DNA of 64,000 bases from positions 186,001 through 250,000 of the forward strand of contig CALEDQ010000008.1 of the NCBI GenBank assembly GCA_937949615.1. The letters are read 5' to 3'. The notes beneath the pieces are model-generated. The model ran no database searches. It saw only the letters and a list, made by a program, of their open reading frames with translations, and was not told the origin of the DNA. This DNA is from an uncultured bacterium. Lineage in GTDB: Bacteria; Muiribacteriota; Ozemobacteria; Ozemobacterales; Ozemobacteraceae. Position 1 is the first letter of the stretch. Every line of letters starts with the position of its first letter. Below, one piece after another: positions 1 to 9,102 of the stretch. The translations under genes were made by a program, and so were the position numbers.

Positions 1-684
1 GGCGGCCTGATTACGATTCCGGCACTTATTTTGAGCGGCATTCCGCCACATGCCGCCCTCGGTACCAACAAGCTGCAGAGCTCTATCGGCAGCGGTACTG
101 CGACCTTTATCATGTTCAAAAAGCGAAAGGTCAGCTGGGCAGACGTAAAATTTCTGATGCTGGCAGCTTTTGTCGGCTCGCTTGCCGGTACCGTCGCCGT
201 GCAGTTTATCGATGCAAAAATACTGGGGTTCATTATCCCTGGGGTTCTCGTAATTATTGCTGCTTATTTTCTGCTGGCTCCGACCCCATCAGAACTAAAC
301 AATCAGCCACGCATGTCGCCGCAGCTGTATCAACGGCTGCTGGTGCCGGCAATCGGCTGGTATGACGGCATGTTTGGCCCCGGAACCGGCTCATTTTTTG
401 CCCTGGCAGGCGTTTCGCTCAGAGGGCACGGCATGATCGACGCCACCATAATCGCCAAAACTCTTAATTTTGCCACTAATATCGCCAGCCTCGCGGTTTT
501 TCTCATTGCCGGAAAAGTTGTCTGGCTCGCCGGCCTGACGATGATGGCCGGGCAGCTGATCGGTGCGGCCGGCGGCTCTTATTGCCTGCTGCGCATCAAT
601 CCGCGCTACCTGCGACTTCTGGTCGTACTGATGTGCCTCGGCATGCTGGCGCGTTATGCCGTGGCCAGTGGCTGGTTCAGCTGA
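1..684 (+). CDS. TSUP (TauE/SafE, YfcA-like) membrane transporter, 5' truncated
   Basis: The reading frame is open from the first base, so the gene starts upstream of the window; about 227 codons are visible. The N-terminal visible part has the family pattern around GIPPHAALGTNKL, and the second half has GWYDGMFGPGTGSF, the repeat signature of TSUP/YfcA-type permeases, which export or import small sulfur-containing or organic anions. Several hydrophobic membrane segments follow one another to the C-terminus (ARYAVASGWFS). The substrate cannot be told from sequence. It converges on the SH3-domain gene with 11 bases between the stops. Family assignment is firm; substrate is open. Confidence 0.88.
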   Translation, partial: GGLITIPALILSGIPPHAALGTNKLQSSIGSGTATFIMFKKRKVSWADVKFLMLAAFVGSLAGTVAVQFIDAKILGFIIPGVLVIIAAYFLLAPTPSELNNQPRMSPQLYQRLLVPAIGWYDGMFGPGTGSFFALAGVSLRGHGMIDATIIAKTLNFATNIASLAVFLIAGKVVWLAGLTMMAGQLIGAAGGSYCLLRINPRYLRLLVVLMCLGMLARYAVASGWFS

Positions 685-695
685 AACTGAAGAGC

Positions 696-1685
696 TCAGT
701 TTTTGCTGTCAGCCGCTCCATCAGCATTTTCTTCATCTCCGCCACCATCTTTTCCTGATTTGCCAGCCTCGTCATTTCCCTGGCCGGAGGGTACAACCGG
801 CAGAGCGGTCTCGACAGGCTTGCCGGCTTCCCAGGCTTTCCCGCTCCAGGTATAAAGAGTTTCGACTTTTTTTGCAGAGGCTGCCACGCCATTTTCACTG
901 TCTGCTTCTTCACTGGTGGTGGTCCGCAAAAGCAGAGATTTTTCTCCCAGCCCTTCATCGCCCGGAAACACAAACACGGATTCGACATGAAAAACTCCGG
1001 CCTCAGAAACCTCTTCAGCCCTGGGGCCTGTTATAATTTCCCGGCCGTTCCAGAAAAACAGCAGGTTGCCGCGCGTGTAGCCGCAGGCATCGTAACCGCA
1101 GAAAATCTGAAAAACCCGCCTGATATCCTGAGTTCCTTTCCAGGGGAGCTCTTCGATCTTTGCGTTATAACCGTAATTATTTTCTTGGTTCATCAGAGTG
1201 GCAATCCACTTGAATGGAGCCCTCGCAACTATCTGCCCTTCAGAAAGCACGCGGCACTCACCGGCAAAATTGAAATCAGCAAGCCCGGTAATACCTGCAA
1301 CCAGCGCCAGCTTTTTCCCCGAGTCTTCAAAATCGATCGCAACTATCGAAAGCAGGCCACCCCAGACATACCCTTCAACAGATGGCCGGGCCGCAGATTT
1401 AACCTTATACCACGGGGCCGAAAACCCCGATGCCGTATAATTGCCGACCGGTTCACCAAGCACCGTCAACTCTGAACCAATCGGAAGCATCGCGACGACA
1501 TTGGCATTTGTCGACGGCTCGGAGCGCAGATTAACCCGATCAGAAAACAGTCTGACAACCGCATCGGGAATGAACCTGCCATATTGGTAAATCTGCCCGT
1601 CTGCGTCGGCCGCCGGGCAGATAAACAGAGTTACAATTGTCAGAATTATGAGAGCAGCGTTCTGCAAAAAGCCGGGGCGAATCAT
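696..1685 (-). CDS. Exported SH3b-domain protein
   Basis: A 329-residue protein. The ATG at 1685 is chosen over an upstream in-frame ATG at 1706 because AGAGGAG lies about 8 bases before it. Residues 1-28 form a signal peptide (hydrophobic core IILTIVTLFI, then PAADADG). Residues about 48-115 look like a bacterial SH3 domain: VNLRSEP, then a Leu-Pro-x-Gly turn, then WYKV and EGYVWGG. Such domains usually bind peptidoglycan or other envelope ligands. The middle (about 120-260) is not recognised and contains Cys residues (CGYDACG). The C-terminal 60 residues are Gly/Asp/Glu-rich and probably disordered. It stands alone between convergent and divergent neighbours. Role unknown; envelope location inferred. 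Confidence 0.75.
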   Translation of the reverse strand: MIRPGFLQNAALIILTIVTLFICPAADADGQIYQYGRFIPDAVVRLFSDRVNLRSEPSTNANVVAMLPIGSELTVLGEPVGNYTASGFSAPWYKVKSAARPSVEGYVWGGLLSIVAIDFEDSGKKLALVAGITGLADFNFAGECRVLSEGQIVARAPFKWIATLMNQENNYGYNAKIEELPWKGTQDIRRVFQIFCGYDACGYTRGNLLFFWNGREIITGPRAEEVSEAGVFHVESVFVFPGDEGLGEKSLLLRTTTSEEADSENGVAASAKKVETLYTWSGKAWEAGKPVETALPVVPSGQGNDEAGKSGKDGGGDEENADGAADSKN

Positions 1686-1772
1686 TGGTATTTCTCCTCT
1701 ATACATCGGTGGATTCTTCTGTATTCTCAGATGGGCTGCAATACAATTGCACTATACCGCTTTTCAGGTCTG

Positions 1773-1800
1773 TTGTTTTCGAAACGGTACATGATAAAAT
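1773..1800 (+). promoter_or_regulatory. Candidate sigma70-type promoter for the MoxR gene train
   Basis: TTGTTT (1773-1778), 16 bases, TAAAAT (1795-1800), about 33 bases before the ATG at 1833. It is the best match in the divergent gap and would start the 1833-10100 gene train. Motif-only evidence. Confidence 0.35.
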
Positions 1801-1832
1801 ATACCACAGCAGGATTTTTAAAAGGACCACTC

Positions 1833-2243
1833 ATGCAAACTTCAGTAAAAGAACAATTTTTGCCTGGGTTTAGAATTTCGCTTGTCGATGCTCTCGTTCT
1901 AATGGCAGGAACTGCCGGCTCAGCGACTCTGACGGCAGAAAGCCCGGGCGCCGCGGTTCTGGTCGCCATGCCGGTTCTGCATTTTTTCCTGTTCTGCAAC
2001 GTATTTCGCATCAAGAGGCGCAAAGAGCTGATCTGGGCTGCCATTTTCGTGATCTCTTCAGCACTGTTCATTGCGTATCAGATGTTTTCGGCAGCGGTTC
2101 TGATAATCGCGAACTTTCTCGTGGCGGTGATACTGATTGCCCTTGAAACGCGCGAGCCTGACTATCACGGAATATTCTGGCAAAGACTGAATCCAGGTCT
2201 TGAACAATGGTGGAATGACAGAAACGACCGTTCAACTTTTTAA
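1833..2243 (+). CDS. Small integral membrane protein, unknown function
   Basis: A 136-residue protein. The frame is open further upstream to 1584, but that part runs into the divergent gene; the ATG at 1833 has AAAGGA about 6 bases upstream. The sequence is dominated by hydrophobic stretches (about 15-35, 42-60, 66-100), so three or four membrane helices are likely, with a basic loop IKRRK and a short hydrophilic C-terminus ending NDRNDRSTF. It is 12 bases upstream of the MoxR-type ATPase and probably co-transcribed with it. Membrane partners next to MoxR/VWA genes are common, so it may anchor that complex; this is inference. No family recognised. Confidence 0.6.
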   Translation: MQTSVKEQFLPGFRISLVDALVLMAGTAGSATLTAESPGAAVLVAMPVLHFFLFCNVFRIKRRKELIWAAIFVISSALFIAYQMFSAAVLIIANFLVAVILIALETREPDYHGIFWQRLNPGLEQWWNDRNDRSTF

Positions 2244-2255
2244 AAGAGAGAATTT

Positions 2256-3842
2256 ATGGCCAATTTACTGGAAAAGGCAAAGAATTTTTTTCAAAAGGTG
2301 CCGGCATCGCCGACCAATCCGCAAAAACCGGTAGCACGGCCGGATTTCAAAATCGAAGATCTCTTCGAAACCGAGCAGCAGGATTCCGACAAAGTTTCCG
2401 GACTTGACGAGAAACTGCGCCAGGCCTATTTCTGGGTGACCAATACCGCCATCATCAGTCCATTTTACGATATCGAATACAACGACGAACCACCGCGAAC
2501 CTTTCAATTCGGCGACCGCAAATTTGAGCTGGCGCTGCCAACCGGGCAGAGCTATTCAAGCTTCGTGCTCATACCACTGCTGAACCTGGCGGTGCGCGGC
2601 CGCTGCCTGATTGTCGGCGGCCCCGGGCGCGGCAAAACCGCAACGGCGATTCTTATGGGCCTGCTGGCCGGTTATTCGCAGATTGAAATTAAACGGGCCA
2701 TTCAGCACGGGCAGCCGCAGATGACGATTGCCGACCTGCTCGGGCACCCTCTGCCGGCCGACATGGTTAAAGCCGACAACATCGGCGACATCAGAATTTC
2801 ATGGCGCAAATGGCTGTCGATGCGGGTAAAAATCATCGATGAATACAACCGCATTCCGACCAGAACCCAATCGGCACTGCTGACGGTTCTTGCCGACAAC
2901 TATGCCGAAATTCTCGATCAGGTTTTTGAATGCCCAGATTCAGCCTGGTATCTGACCGCCAACGATGACGGAGGCGGCGGCACCTATCAGGTTATCGAAG
3001 CGCTGCGCGACCGTATCGATATCGTGATCAGAGCCTTTCACTTCAACACCAGGTTTCTGGCTGACCTGCAGCGGCGCATCGAGCTTTCATTCAGGCCCGA
3101 AGAGATTATTCCGCCCGAAATTATTTTCTCTGAAGATGAGTTGACGAAGATCAACAAAGAAATCCGCAAAGTCCGCATCGACGAAAAGGTGCGCCGCCCC
3201 CTCGAATTCTTCTGCCGCCACTTTGAATTCTTCGAACCCGCCTCGACCAGGCTTGAATACATGACCAAAGATACGGCGAAGCTTTCCGGGCAGGAATTCT
3301 CGCAGATCGCGAAAGAAGAAACCGGCAAGGATCTGATCAGAGACCTCGGCTCACAGACGAAAAACGGTCTCTCGGTGCGAAAACTGATGACCATTATTCA
3401 ATTCTCCAAGGCTCTCGCATACTTCAGGGGTTCGCCCGCAGTCGAAATCGAAGACCTGCGGCAGATTATTCCGTTTGTGCTGCACGACACGCTGACTCCG
3501 CATCTCGAATCGCCATTCTTTGATCAGCCCCGCCACGAGTCGTATAGAATCGACCGTATCAGCTGGCTGCGCAAACTGTTCGACCTGTCAAACGAAGAAT
3601 TTTTCAGGCGCGGTCTGCAAAAATCAGACCCGGTTGCCGATTTTGAAAAGGAATTCGAAATGGGTCTCGAGGGTCTGCCGGTCGATGAAATCGAAAGACG
3701 CATGAACGATATCGAAAAACAGCTCGGTATGATGGCAAGGTCAGGCAAAGTCTACGGGCACATGGCTGACGATATACTGAAGCTCAAGTATTTTCACCAG
3801 CGCTACACGAATTATCGGCGGTGGCTGAAATGGAAAAAATAA
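2256..3842 (+). CDS. MoxR-type AAA+ ATPase
   Basis: 528 residues, longer than typical MoxR proteins (about 330). Walker A is GGPGRGKTA (about 121-129), Walker B is IIDEYNR (about 191-197), and a sensor-1-like stretch is WYLTAND (about 231-237). MoxR ATPases act as chaperones that remodel or activate partner complexes, usually with a von Willebrand A (VWA) protein, and one is encoded two genes downstream. The extra C-terminal region (about 350-528) is helical and charged and may be an adaptor. Start ATG is preceded by AGAGAG. It overlaps the next gene by a few codons, so translational coupling is likely. Assignment is firm; the target complex is unknown. Confidence 0.88.
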   Translation: MANLLEKAKNFFQKVPASPTNPQKPVARPDFKIEDLFETEQQDSDKVSGLDEKLRQAYFWVTNTAIISPFYDIEYNDEPPRTFQFGDRKFELALPTGQSYSSFVLIPLLNLAVRGRCLIVGGPGRGKTATAILMGLLAGYSQIEIKRAIQHGQPQMTIADLLGHPLPADMVKADNIGDIRISWRKWLSMRVKIIDEYNRIPTRTQSALLTVLADNYAEILDQVFECPDSAWYLTANDDGGGGTYQVIEALRDRIDIVIRAFHFNTRFLADLQRRIELSFRPEEIIPPEIIFSEDELTKINKEIRKVRIDEKVRRPLEFFCRHFEFFEPASTRLEYMTKDTAKLSGQEFSQIAKEETGKDLIRDLGSQTKNGLSVRKLMTIIQFSKALAYFRGSPAVEIEDLRQIIPFVLHDTLTPHLESPFFDQPRHESYRIDRISWLRKLFDLSNEEFFRRGLQKSDPVADFEKEFEMGLEGLPVDEIERRMNDIEKQLGMMARSGKVYGHMADDILKLKYFHQRYTNYRRWLKWKK

Positions 3843-4777
3843 CATATCAGCCGCTGATCGAGCTTCTTCGCGAGAATGCCGAAAGCCTGAATCAGCTGCT
3901 CAAATCTTTTATCAACGGCTCAGGACGCCTCAACACCGAAGCAGTCCCTGACTGGTTCAAAGAGGTTATCGAACCGGTTTTTATTGCCGTGCACCAGCAT
4001 AACCCGGCTCTGAGCCGCCGCGTCTTCGACGCCCTCTACAATGACATGCTGCAGACCCTGTCTTCAGCCGCCGGGCATCAGGCAACCCAGCAACTCAGAT
4101 CATGCCGACTGTTGCTGGTGCAGAACCCGGCGCTGACCGCTGCCAATCCGGGCAGGTTGATAAAAACACTCAGTGTGGCAACCCTGCGAATTTCGCGCCA
4201 TTCAATCGCTGCCGCCGAAAAATGGCTGGCGCTGATGCAGAAAATCTTTGCCGCAGCGGGCAGTATCGACCAGCTGTTGCTGGCGGCGAGATTCGCGGCC
4301 TGGCGCTGCGGCATGGCACACCTGCGACACCTCACCGGTTCCCTCAGCACTCTTGAACCGCGTCTGCGCGACCTGATTTTTGCTGAAGAAAAAATCAGCG
4401 AGGATGACCTGAGAAGAAGCTGGAAAAATGAGGCTGACGCGAAACCGTTCGCACTTGGTGCCTTTAAAGGTCTGCAGGGTAAATTCGTGCGCCCGCCCAG
4501 GGTGTTTCTCGACAACAACCTTGTATTTGCCGCTGATGGGCGCTATTCTGCCGTTATCTTCGCCGACCGCTACGGGGCATTGCTGCATGACGCCCCTGAA
4601 ATTCCAGAAGAGTCGATTCCGAATGTCTTAAAATCTGCCGATATGGCGCCCCCCGCCGCGGCAAAAATTCTCAGCCGCTACCCCGATCTGACTTCGTGGG
4701 TCTATCACGATACAACCCTTTTTCTGACCACCGCTTCCTCGCATGCAATTTTCATCTTCGGAGCGATAAACGATTGA
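3830..4777 (+). CDS. Unknown protein between MoxR and the HExxH-VWA protein
   Basis: About 315 residues from the ATG at 3830, which has GGTGG about 5 bases upstream; a GTG three codons earlier (3821) is an alternative. It starts inside the last codons of the MoxR gene. The protein is mostly predicted helical, rich in Ala and Leu, with no signal peptide and no motif I recognise. The C-terminal half has a beta-like stretch (VFLDNNLVFAADGRYSAVIF, about 224-243). Its position inside a tightly overlapped MoxR/VWA block suggests a subunit or substrate of that complex. Function unknown. Confidence 0.72.
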   Translation: MEKITYQPLIELLRENAESLNQLLKSFINGSGRLNTEAVPDWFKEVIEPVFIAVHQHNPALSRRVFDALYNDMLQTLSSAAGHQATQQLRSCRLLLVQNPALTAANPGRLIKTLSVATLRISRHSIAAAEKWLALMQKIFAAAGSIDQLLLAARFAAWRCGMAHLRHLTGSLSTLEPRLRDLIFAEEKISEDDLRRSWKNEADAKPFALGAFKGLQGKFVRPPRVFLDNNLVFAADGRYSAVIFADRYGALLHDAPEIPEESIPNVLKSADMAPPAAAKILSRYPDLTSWVYHDTTLFLTTASSHAIFIFGAIND

Positions 4778-6579
4778 AGGAAACGCCCGTTAAAGTGACT
4801 GATATTCCAGCCATCCGCGACAGGTGGGCGGCAACCTGGCCTGAAGCGGTCAAGGTCTGGAACCCTTACGTCACGCTGCGCGAGCCTGAATGGTGCATGT
4901 CGCAGAAAATGGCGGAAAAAGAAGGGCTGACCGGCAGTTTCGCGATGATCAGACTGACAGATCACCGCATCGTCATCGATATTGAAACTGTTAAGGACTA
5001 CCGGGTCGAAGACTTCGCCCTGCAGGTTCTCGCCCACGAAATCGGGCACCACGTTCTGATACCGGCCAACAACTACGACAACGCCGGCCTTTTCAAAAGA
5101 ATCCGCATCGCCCTTGCCGGCATCGAAAACCGGGCCCCGCTGGTTTCGAACCTTTACAGCGATCTGATAATCAACGATACTCTGCAGCGAACTCTGCACC
5201 TTGACATGGCAGCAGTCTACCGGCATCTGCAGGCAACCTGCCCGGTCACATCAAAGCTGCACGTCTGGTATATGCGAACTTATGAATACCTCTGGAGCCT
5301 GCCGCGCGGCTCACTTTCAGGCCCGCAACAATCGCCGCAGATCGACGCCGATGCTTCGCTCGCCGCTTCTGTCGTCAGAAGTTATGCCCGCAACTGGCTC
5401 GACGGAGCCGGGCGCTTTGCTTTGCTCGCTTATCCCTACCTCATCGAAGACAACGAACATCAGAAGGCCAGAAATGAACTTGCACGCTATCTCGATGCTG
5501 AAAAGTCGAGCGATGGCTCCGATATACCTGGCGGCATGGCCGAAATCGACGATCAGATTCTCGAAGGAATCGTCGACCCGCGTTCAGAAGCCATTGCCAG
5601 TTACGAAGGCAAAGGCGAGGCTGAAGCTGACCAGCCAGACAGATCAGATAAACCCGAGCTTTCGAAACTTCGTTCGACCACTGGAGGCACCGGCCCGCAA
5701 CAGCGTTACCAGCAGCCCGGGGTCTACATCGACATGATGAAACAGGTTGACCCGTCGGCAGATGAAAACAAGCTCGTGAACCGTTATTATCGCGACATAG
5801 CTCTGCCTTATCTGGTGCCGTTTCCGAGCGACATGACCGAGCCACTGGCAGAGCTGCTGCCCGAGGGCACCGACCCCTGGGAGCCGGGCGACCCCATCGA
5901 AGAACTCGACTGGTTCGAGACCGCTCTGGTTTCCCCGATCATCGTGCCCGGAATCACCACCCGCAGTCGCGTTTTCAGCGTCGACTACGATACGCCTGAA
6001 AAAGAGCAGCCTTTCAATCTCTATGTTGGCATCGACTGCTCGGGTTCGATGAATAACCCGAGAATCAACTTTTCGTGGCCGATCTGCGCCGGCACCATTG
6101 TTTCTCTGTCGGCTCTGCGGGCCGGGGCACGTGTGATGAGCTGCCTTTCGGGCGAACCGGGCCTGTTTCTTGAAACTCCCGGGTTTATCAAATCAGAAAA
6201 CGAGGTGCTGACTGTGCTCACCTCATATCTTGGCACCGGCTATGCTTACGGTATCCCGCGCCTGAAATCCCCTTATCTTGAGAGTATCAAGGGTAAAACC
6301 CATCTGCTGATCGTTTCTGACGATGATATATTTTCGATGCTGCAGGCCAAGGATTCTGACGGCCGTGAAAATTATGAAATCGCTGAACAGGCACTGGCAA
6401 GAGCTGGCGGCGGCGGAACTTTCGTCCTGCACTCGCGCCCGGGCTGGCACAAAGAAGACGTCGAACGTTTGCAGAAAATGGGCTGGGTAGTGCATTATGT
6501 AACCGCCGAGAGTGAGATGCTCGACTTTGCCCGGGCTTTTGCCGACCGCTTTTACCGCCGGAAAGGGAAAAAACCTTGA
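4774..6579 (+). CDS. HExxH metallopeptidase-like plus VWA (MIDAS) protein
   Basis: About 601 residues. I place the start at TTG 4774, which overlaps the previous stop (TTGA) and has GGAG about 10 bases upstream; GTG 4795 is an alternative, and the open frame back to 4696 is inside the previous gene. Residues about 88-93 read HEIGHH, a zincin-type HExxH motif. The C-terminal third has GIDCSGSMN (about 419-427), the DxSxS metal-ion site of von Willebrand A domains, followed by LIVSDDD. This pairing recalls DUF2201/VWA proteins that partner MoxR ATPases. The middle is acidic and probably flexible (EGKGEAEADQPDRSDK). Peptidase activity is not proven: a third zinc ligand cannot be assigned by eye. 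Confidence 0.82.
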   Translation: MKETPVKVTDIPAIRDRWAATWPEAVKVWNPYVTLREPEWCMSQKMAEKEGLTGSFAMIRLTDHRIVIDIETVKDYRVEDFALQVLAHEIGHHVLIPANNYDNAGLFKRIRIALAGIENRAPLVSNLYSDLIINDTLQRTLHLDMAAVYRHLQATCPVTSKLHVWYMRTYEYLWSLPRGSLSGPQQSPQIDADASLAASVVRSYARNWLDGAGRFALLAYPYLIEDNEHQKARNELARYLDAEKSSDGSDIPGGMAEIDDQILEGIVDPRSEAIASYEGKGEAEADQPDRSDKPELSKLRSTTGGTGPQQRYQQPGVYIDMMKQVDPSADENKLVNRYYRDIALPYLVPFPSDMTEPLAELLPEGTDPWEPGDPIEELDWFETALVSPIIVPGITTRSRVFSVDYDTPEKEQPFNLYVGIDCSGSMNNPRINFSWPICAGTIVSLSALRAGARVMSCLSGEPGLFLETPGFIKSENEVLTVLTSYLGTGYAYGIPRLKSPYLESIKGKTHLLIVSDDDIFSMLQAKDSDGRENYEIAEQALARAGGGGTFVLHSRPGWHKEDVERLQKMGWVVHYVTAESEMLDFARAFADRFYRRKGKKP

Positions 6580-7154
6580 AAAAAGTTCAGAATGTTCCGC
6601 ATATCTCAGAGATGATTCATCACATAAAGCAGTGCCCGGCAGAATTTCTCGGGCAGCCAGACCGCAATGGCCGCTCAGGAATAAATACCGAAGCCCTGGT
6701 AAACGATACGGTGCGGGCGCTGACCGGTGACGCTACCGCACCTCGCCTGATCGACATCGCCGCCGCCAGAAGATCTCTCGCCGAACTCAGTCTGCAACAG
6801 ATATGCTGCTGGGCTTTGTCGCATCCATTTTTCCGGCAGATTGACAGTGGCTGGCTGCGGCAGTTTTTCTGCAAAGGCCTGAGCGAGGTGGCTCCTCTCG
6901 TGAAACCCGAGCAGTGGGTTAAAGATGAAGAACGCGCCGAAGAACTTGCAAGAATGATCCTGTCGGCCTGCGGCAAATGCCCAGGCGGCGAGTCTGAAGC
7001 CGAAGCCGCCGACCGTTTCGATTCGGTCAGCACCGTCAAACGTCTTAAAGTGATTGAAGAAACAAAGGCCGCCATGGAACGTGCCCAGGAAATTCGCCGA
7101 CAGATGGCTGAAAAAGCGGCACGCGAAGCGGCAAACGTCTATTCGAGGGAATAA
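6576..7154 (+). CDS. Unknown helical protein of the MoxR/VWA block
   Basis: 192 residues, starting with TTG that overlaps the previous TGA and is preceded by AGGGA. No signal peptide or membrane segment. It has a Cys pair near residues 131-134 (CGKC) and a charged, probably coiled helical tail (about 145-190, with repeated Ala/Glu/Arg). I do not recognise a family. The 4-base overlap upstream and the 1-base stop-start overlap (TAATG) downstream place it firmly in the operon, probably as a small partner of the VWA protein. Confidence 0.7.
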   Translation: MKKVQNVPHISEMIHHIKQCPAEFLGQPDRNGRSGINTEALVNDTVRALTGDATAPRLIDIAAARRSLAELSLQQICCWALSHPFFRQIDSGWLRQFFCKGLSEVAPLVKPEQWVKDEERAEELARMILSACGKCPGGESEAEAADRFDSVSTVKRLKVIEETKAAMERAQEIRRQMAEKAAREAANVYSRE

Positions 7155-8515
7155 TGAAACCAGTACAAGGCCTGACAGATGAACAGAGATTTCCGCTGCT
7201 GAAAGATCGCCGGCTGCTCGAAAAGCTGCGCCAGGATGAATGCGGCCCGCTCTTCAACTTTGGCTCGGGTGACCGCCTCGATGCGGCTGCTCTGCAACGC
7301 CTGGCCGCTTACAGCCGCACCCTCGCCACCAAAGAGTTCTGGCATGAAAATGAGCAGCCATTCTGGCTGCCAGACTATCTTGGCTGGTGTAAAACCACAG
7401 TTGAAGCTTATCGTGGCTGCAGTCTCGTTTTATCTGAGAATCAGACGCTGCACCGCGAACAGATTGCCGAACGACCATGGAAATTCGTTTCCACCGATGC
7501 CATTATCGATGAAATGCTTGCCTACTGCACATCAGGCACCACCGGGGCGCCCATGGATGTTCTGTTCGACCCGGTTTCGCAGGCAACATGGATTCCACAG
7601 CTCGAATCGATTCTCGCGCAGAAAAACATCAGAATCGAGCGCGGCCCCGACAAAGTGGCAATCTGCCTTGTCTGCCACCAGGAAGAAACGCTCACCTATG
7701 CCTCACTTTCGACCTGGCTCGACGGTGCCGGCGTTCTCAAGATCAATCTCAACCCGAAAGACTGGAAAAAACCGCAGGACCGCCAGACCTACCTCGAAAA
7801 ATACAACCCCGAGATCATTACCGGCGACCCGTTTACCTTTATGGCGCTCGCACAGTTGAACCCGTCGATTCGCCCCAAAGCCATGGTCTCTTCAGCCATG
7901 ACACTGCAGGAAGGCCTGCGACAGCTGCTGCAGAAGCAGTTCGGCTGCCCGGTCTATGACCTCTATTCGCTCACCGAATGCCGCATGATCGCCGTATCAG
8001 AAAAACCCGGCATTTATCAGCTGATCAGACCTGAACTTTATGTCGAGATTCTCCACCCCGACAGCGACGAAAAGGTTTTGCCCGGGGCCCGCGGTGAAAT
8101 CACCGTTACCGGCGGGATCAACCCGTTTCTGCCGCTGCTCCGCTATCGAACCGGCGATTTTGCGTCATTAGAGTTCATTAACGGGCAGCCTTGCCTGATC
8201 GACCTTGAAGGGCGCTCCCCCACCCTTTTTCTGAATCAGGAGCGTGGTTTTGTCAATCATGTCGATATTTCACGGGCCCTCAGCGGCTTTTCGCTAGCAG
8301 GCTTCACTCTGCACCAGCAAAAAGATCTTTCTCTCGACTTTTCAGCCTGGGGCACCGGTGTCAGCGAAGAAAGTCTTCGCCAATCGCTTGCAGAAATATT
8401 TGGCAAAGATATTCAAATGCAGGTAAAATTCGCAAAAGAGCTTCTGACCGAGACCAAAAAGGTTAAATATTCGAGCGAAATCAACGAAATGGATCTGCAG
8501 TCATGTCGACGATAG
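7154..8515 (+). CDS. PaaK-like AMP-forming acyl-CoA/adenylate ligase
   Basis: 453 residues of the ANL (acyl/aryl-CoA synthetase) superfamily, closest in style to phenylacetate-CoA ligase-like proteins. The phosphate-binding loop is YCTSGTTGAP (about 123-132), the aromatic-acidic motif is DLYSLTE (about 270-276), and the ribose-binding Asp lies in YRTGDF (about 332-337). The C-terminal KKVKYSSEI resembles the short closing segment with the catalytic Lys. Such enzymes activate a carboxylic acid as acyl-AMP and pass it to CoA or another acceptor. The substrate cannot be told. It overlaps the MoxR block upstream and pnuC downstream, linking them in one transcript. Confidence 0.8.
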   Translation: MKPVQGLTDEQRFPLLKDRRLLEKLRQDECGPLFNFGSGDRLDAAALQRLAAYSRTLATKEFWHENEQPFWLPDYLGWCKTTVEAYRGCSLVLSENQTLHREQIAERPWKFVSTDAIIDEMLAYCTSGTTGAPMDVLFDPVSQATWIPQLESILAQKNIRIERGPDKVAICLVCHQEETLTYASLSTWLDGAGVLKINLNPKDWKKPQDRQTYLEKYNPEIITGDPFTFMALAQLNPSIRPKAMVSSAMTLQEGLRQLLQKQFGCPVYDLYSLTECRMIAVSEKPGIYQLIRPELYVEILHPDSDEKVLPGARGEITVTGGINPFLPLLRYRTGDFASLEFINGQPCLIDLEGRSPTLFLNQERGFVNHVDISRALSGFSLAGFTLHQQKDLSLDFSAWGTGVSEESLRQSLAEIFGKDIQMQVKFAKELLTETKKVKYSSEINEMDLQSCRR

Positions 8516-9102
8516 AATTAGTTGCCGTTATCTGCGGCTTTCTCTGTGTGTTTTTTACGATCAGAGAAAATATCTGGTGCTGGCCGACCGGTCTGGTGCA
8601 GGTGAGCCTTTATGTCTTCGTATTTTTCGAAGCAAAGCTTTATTCAGACGTAATTCTGCACATAATCTACATTTTCATGAACATCTACGGCTGGTATTTC
8701 TGGCTGCACGGCGGCCGGCAAAAGCAGGAAGCAAAAGTTACCGCGCTGGCAGACAAATGGCTGGCCGGCACGGTTGCAGGTTCGGCCATCGCGATGCTGC
8801 TGCTCGGCTACCTGATGGCAAGCCGCACCGATGCGGCGTTTCCCTATGGCGATGCCTTCACCACCACTTTCAGTCTGTCGGCACAATGGCTGATGTCACG
8901 CAAAAAGCTTGAATCCTGGCACTTCTGGATTGCGGTCGATGTCGTTGCCATCTATATATATGCAGTCAAGGGGCTGCATCTGACCGCCGGGCTGTACACA
9001 GCCTTTTTGCTCATGGCCATTATCGGCCTGCAGAAATGGAAACAATCGATGCAGCAGAACCCTGAAATAATTGAAGAATCTGCTCTGGAGCCGGCCGTAT
9101 GA
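8503..9102 (+). CDS. pnuC: PnuC-type nicotinamide riboside transporter
   Basis: 199 residues with about seven membrane helices, the size and hydropathy of PnuC. The N-terminal half shows the family pattern TIRENIWCWPTGL followed by SLYVFVFFEAKLYSD and the aromatic MNIYGWYFWLHGG. PnuC facilitates uptake of nicotinamide riboside, which is trapped by phosphorylation. It starts 13 bases inside the ligase gene and its stop overlaps the start of nadR (ATGA), an arrangement expected for a transporter and its trapping kinase. Substrate is inferred from the partner gene. Confidence 0.92.
   Translation: MSTIELVAVICGFLCVFFTIRENIWCWPTGLVQVSLYVFVFFEAKLYSDVILHIIYIFMNIYGWYFWLHGGRQKQEAKVTALADKWLAGTVAGSAIAMLLLGYLMASRTDAAFPYGDAFTTTFSLSAQWLMSRKKLESWHFWIAVDVVAIYIYAVKGLHLTAGLYTAFLLMAIIGLQKWKQSMQQNPEIIEESALEPAV

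Noticed and set aside
1584..1832. Upstream extension of the small membrane-protein gene
   Set aside because: It crosses the start of the divergent SH3 gene and lacks a ribosome site; ATG 1833 has one.
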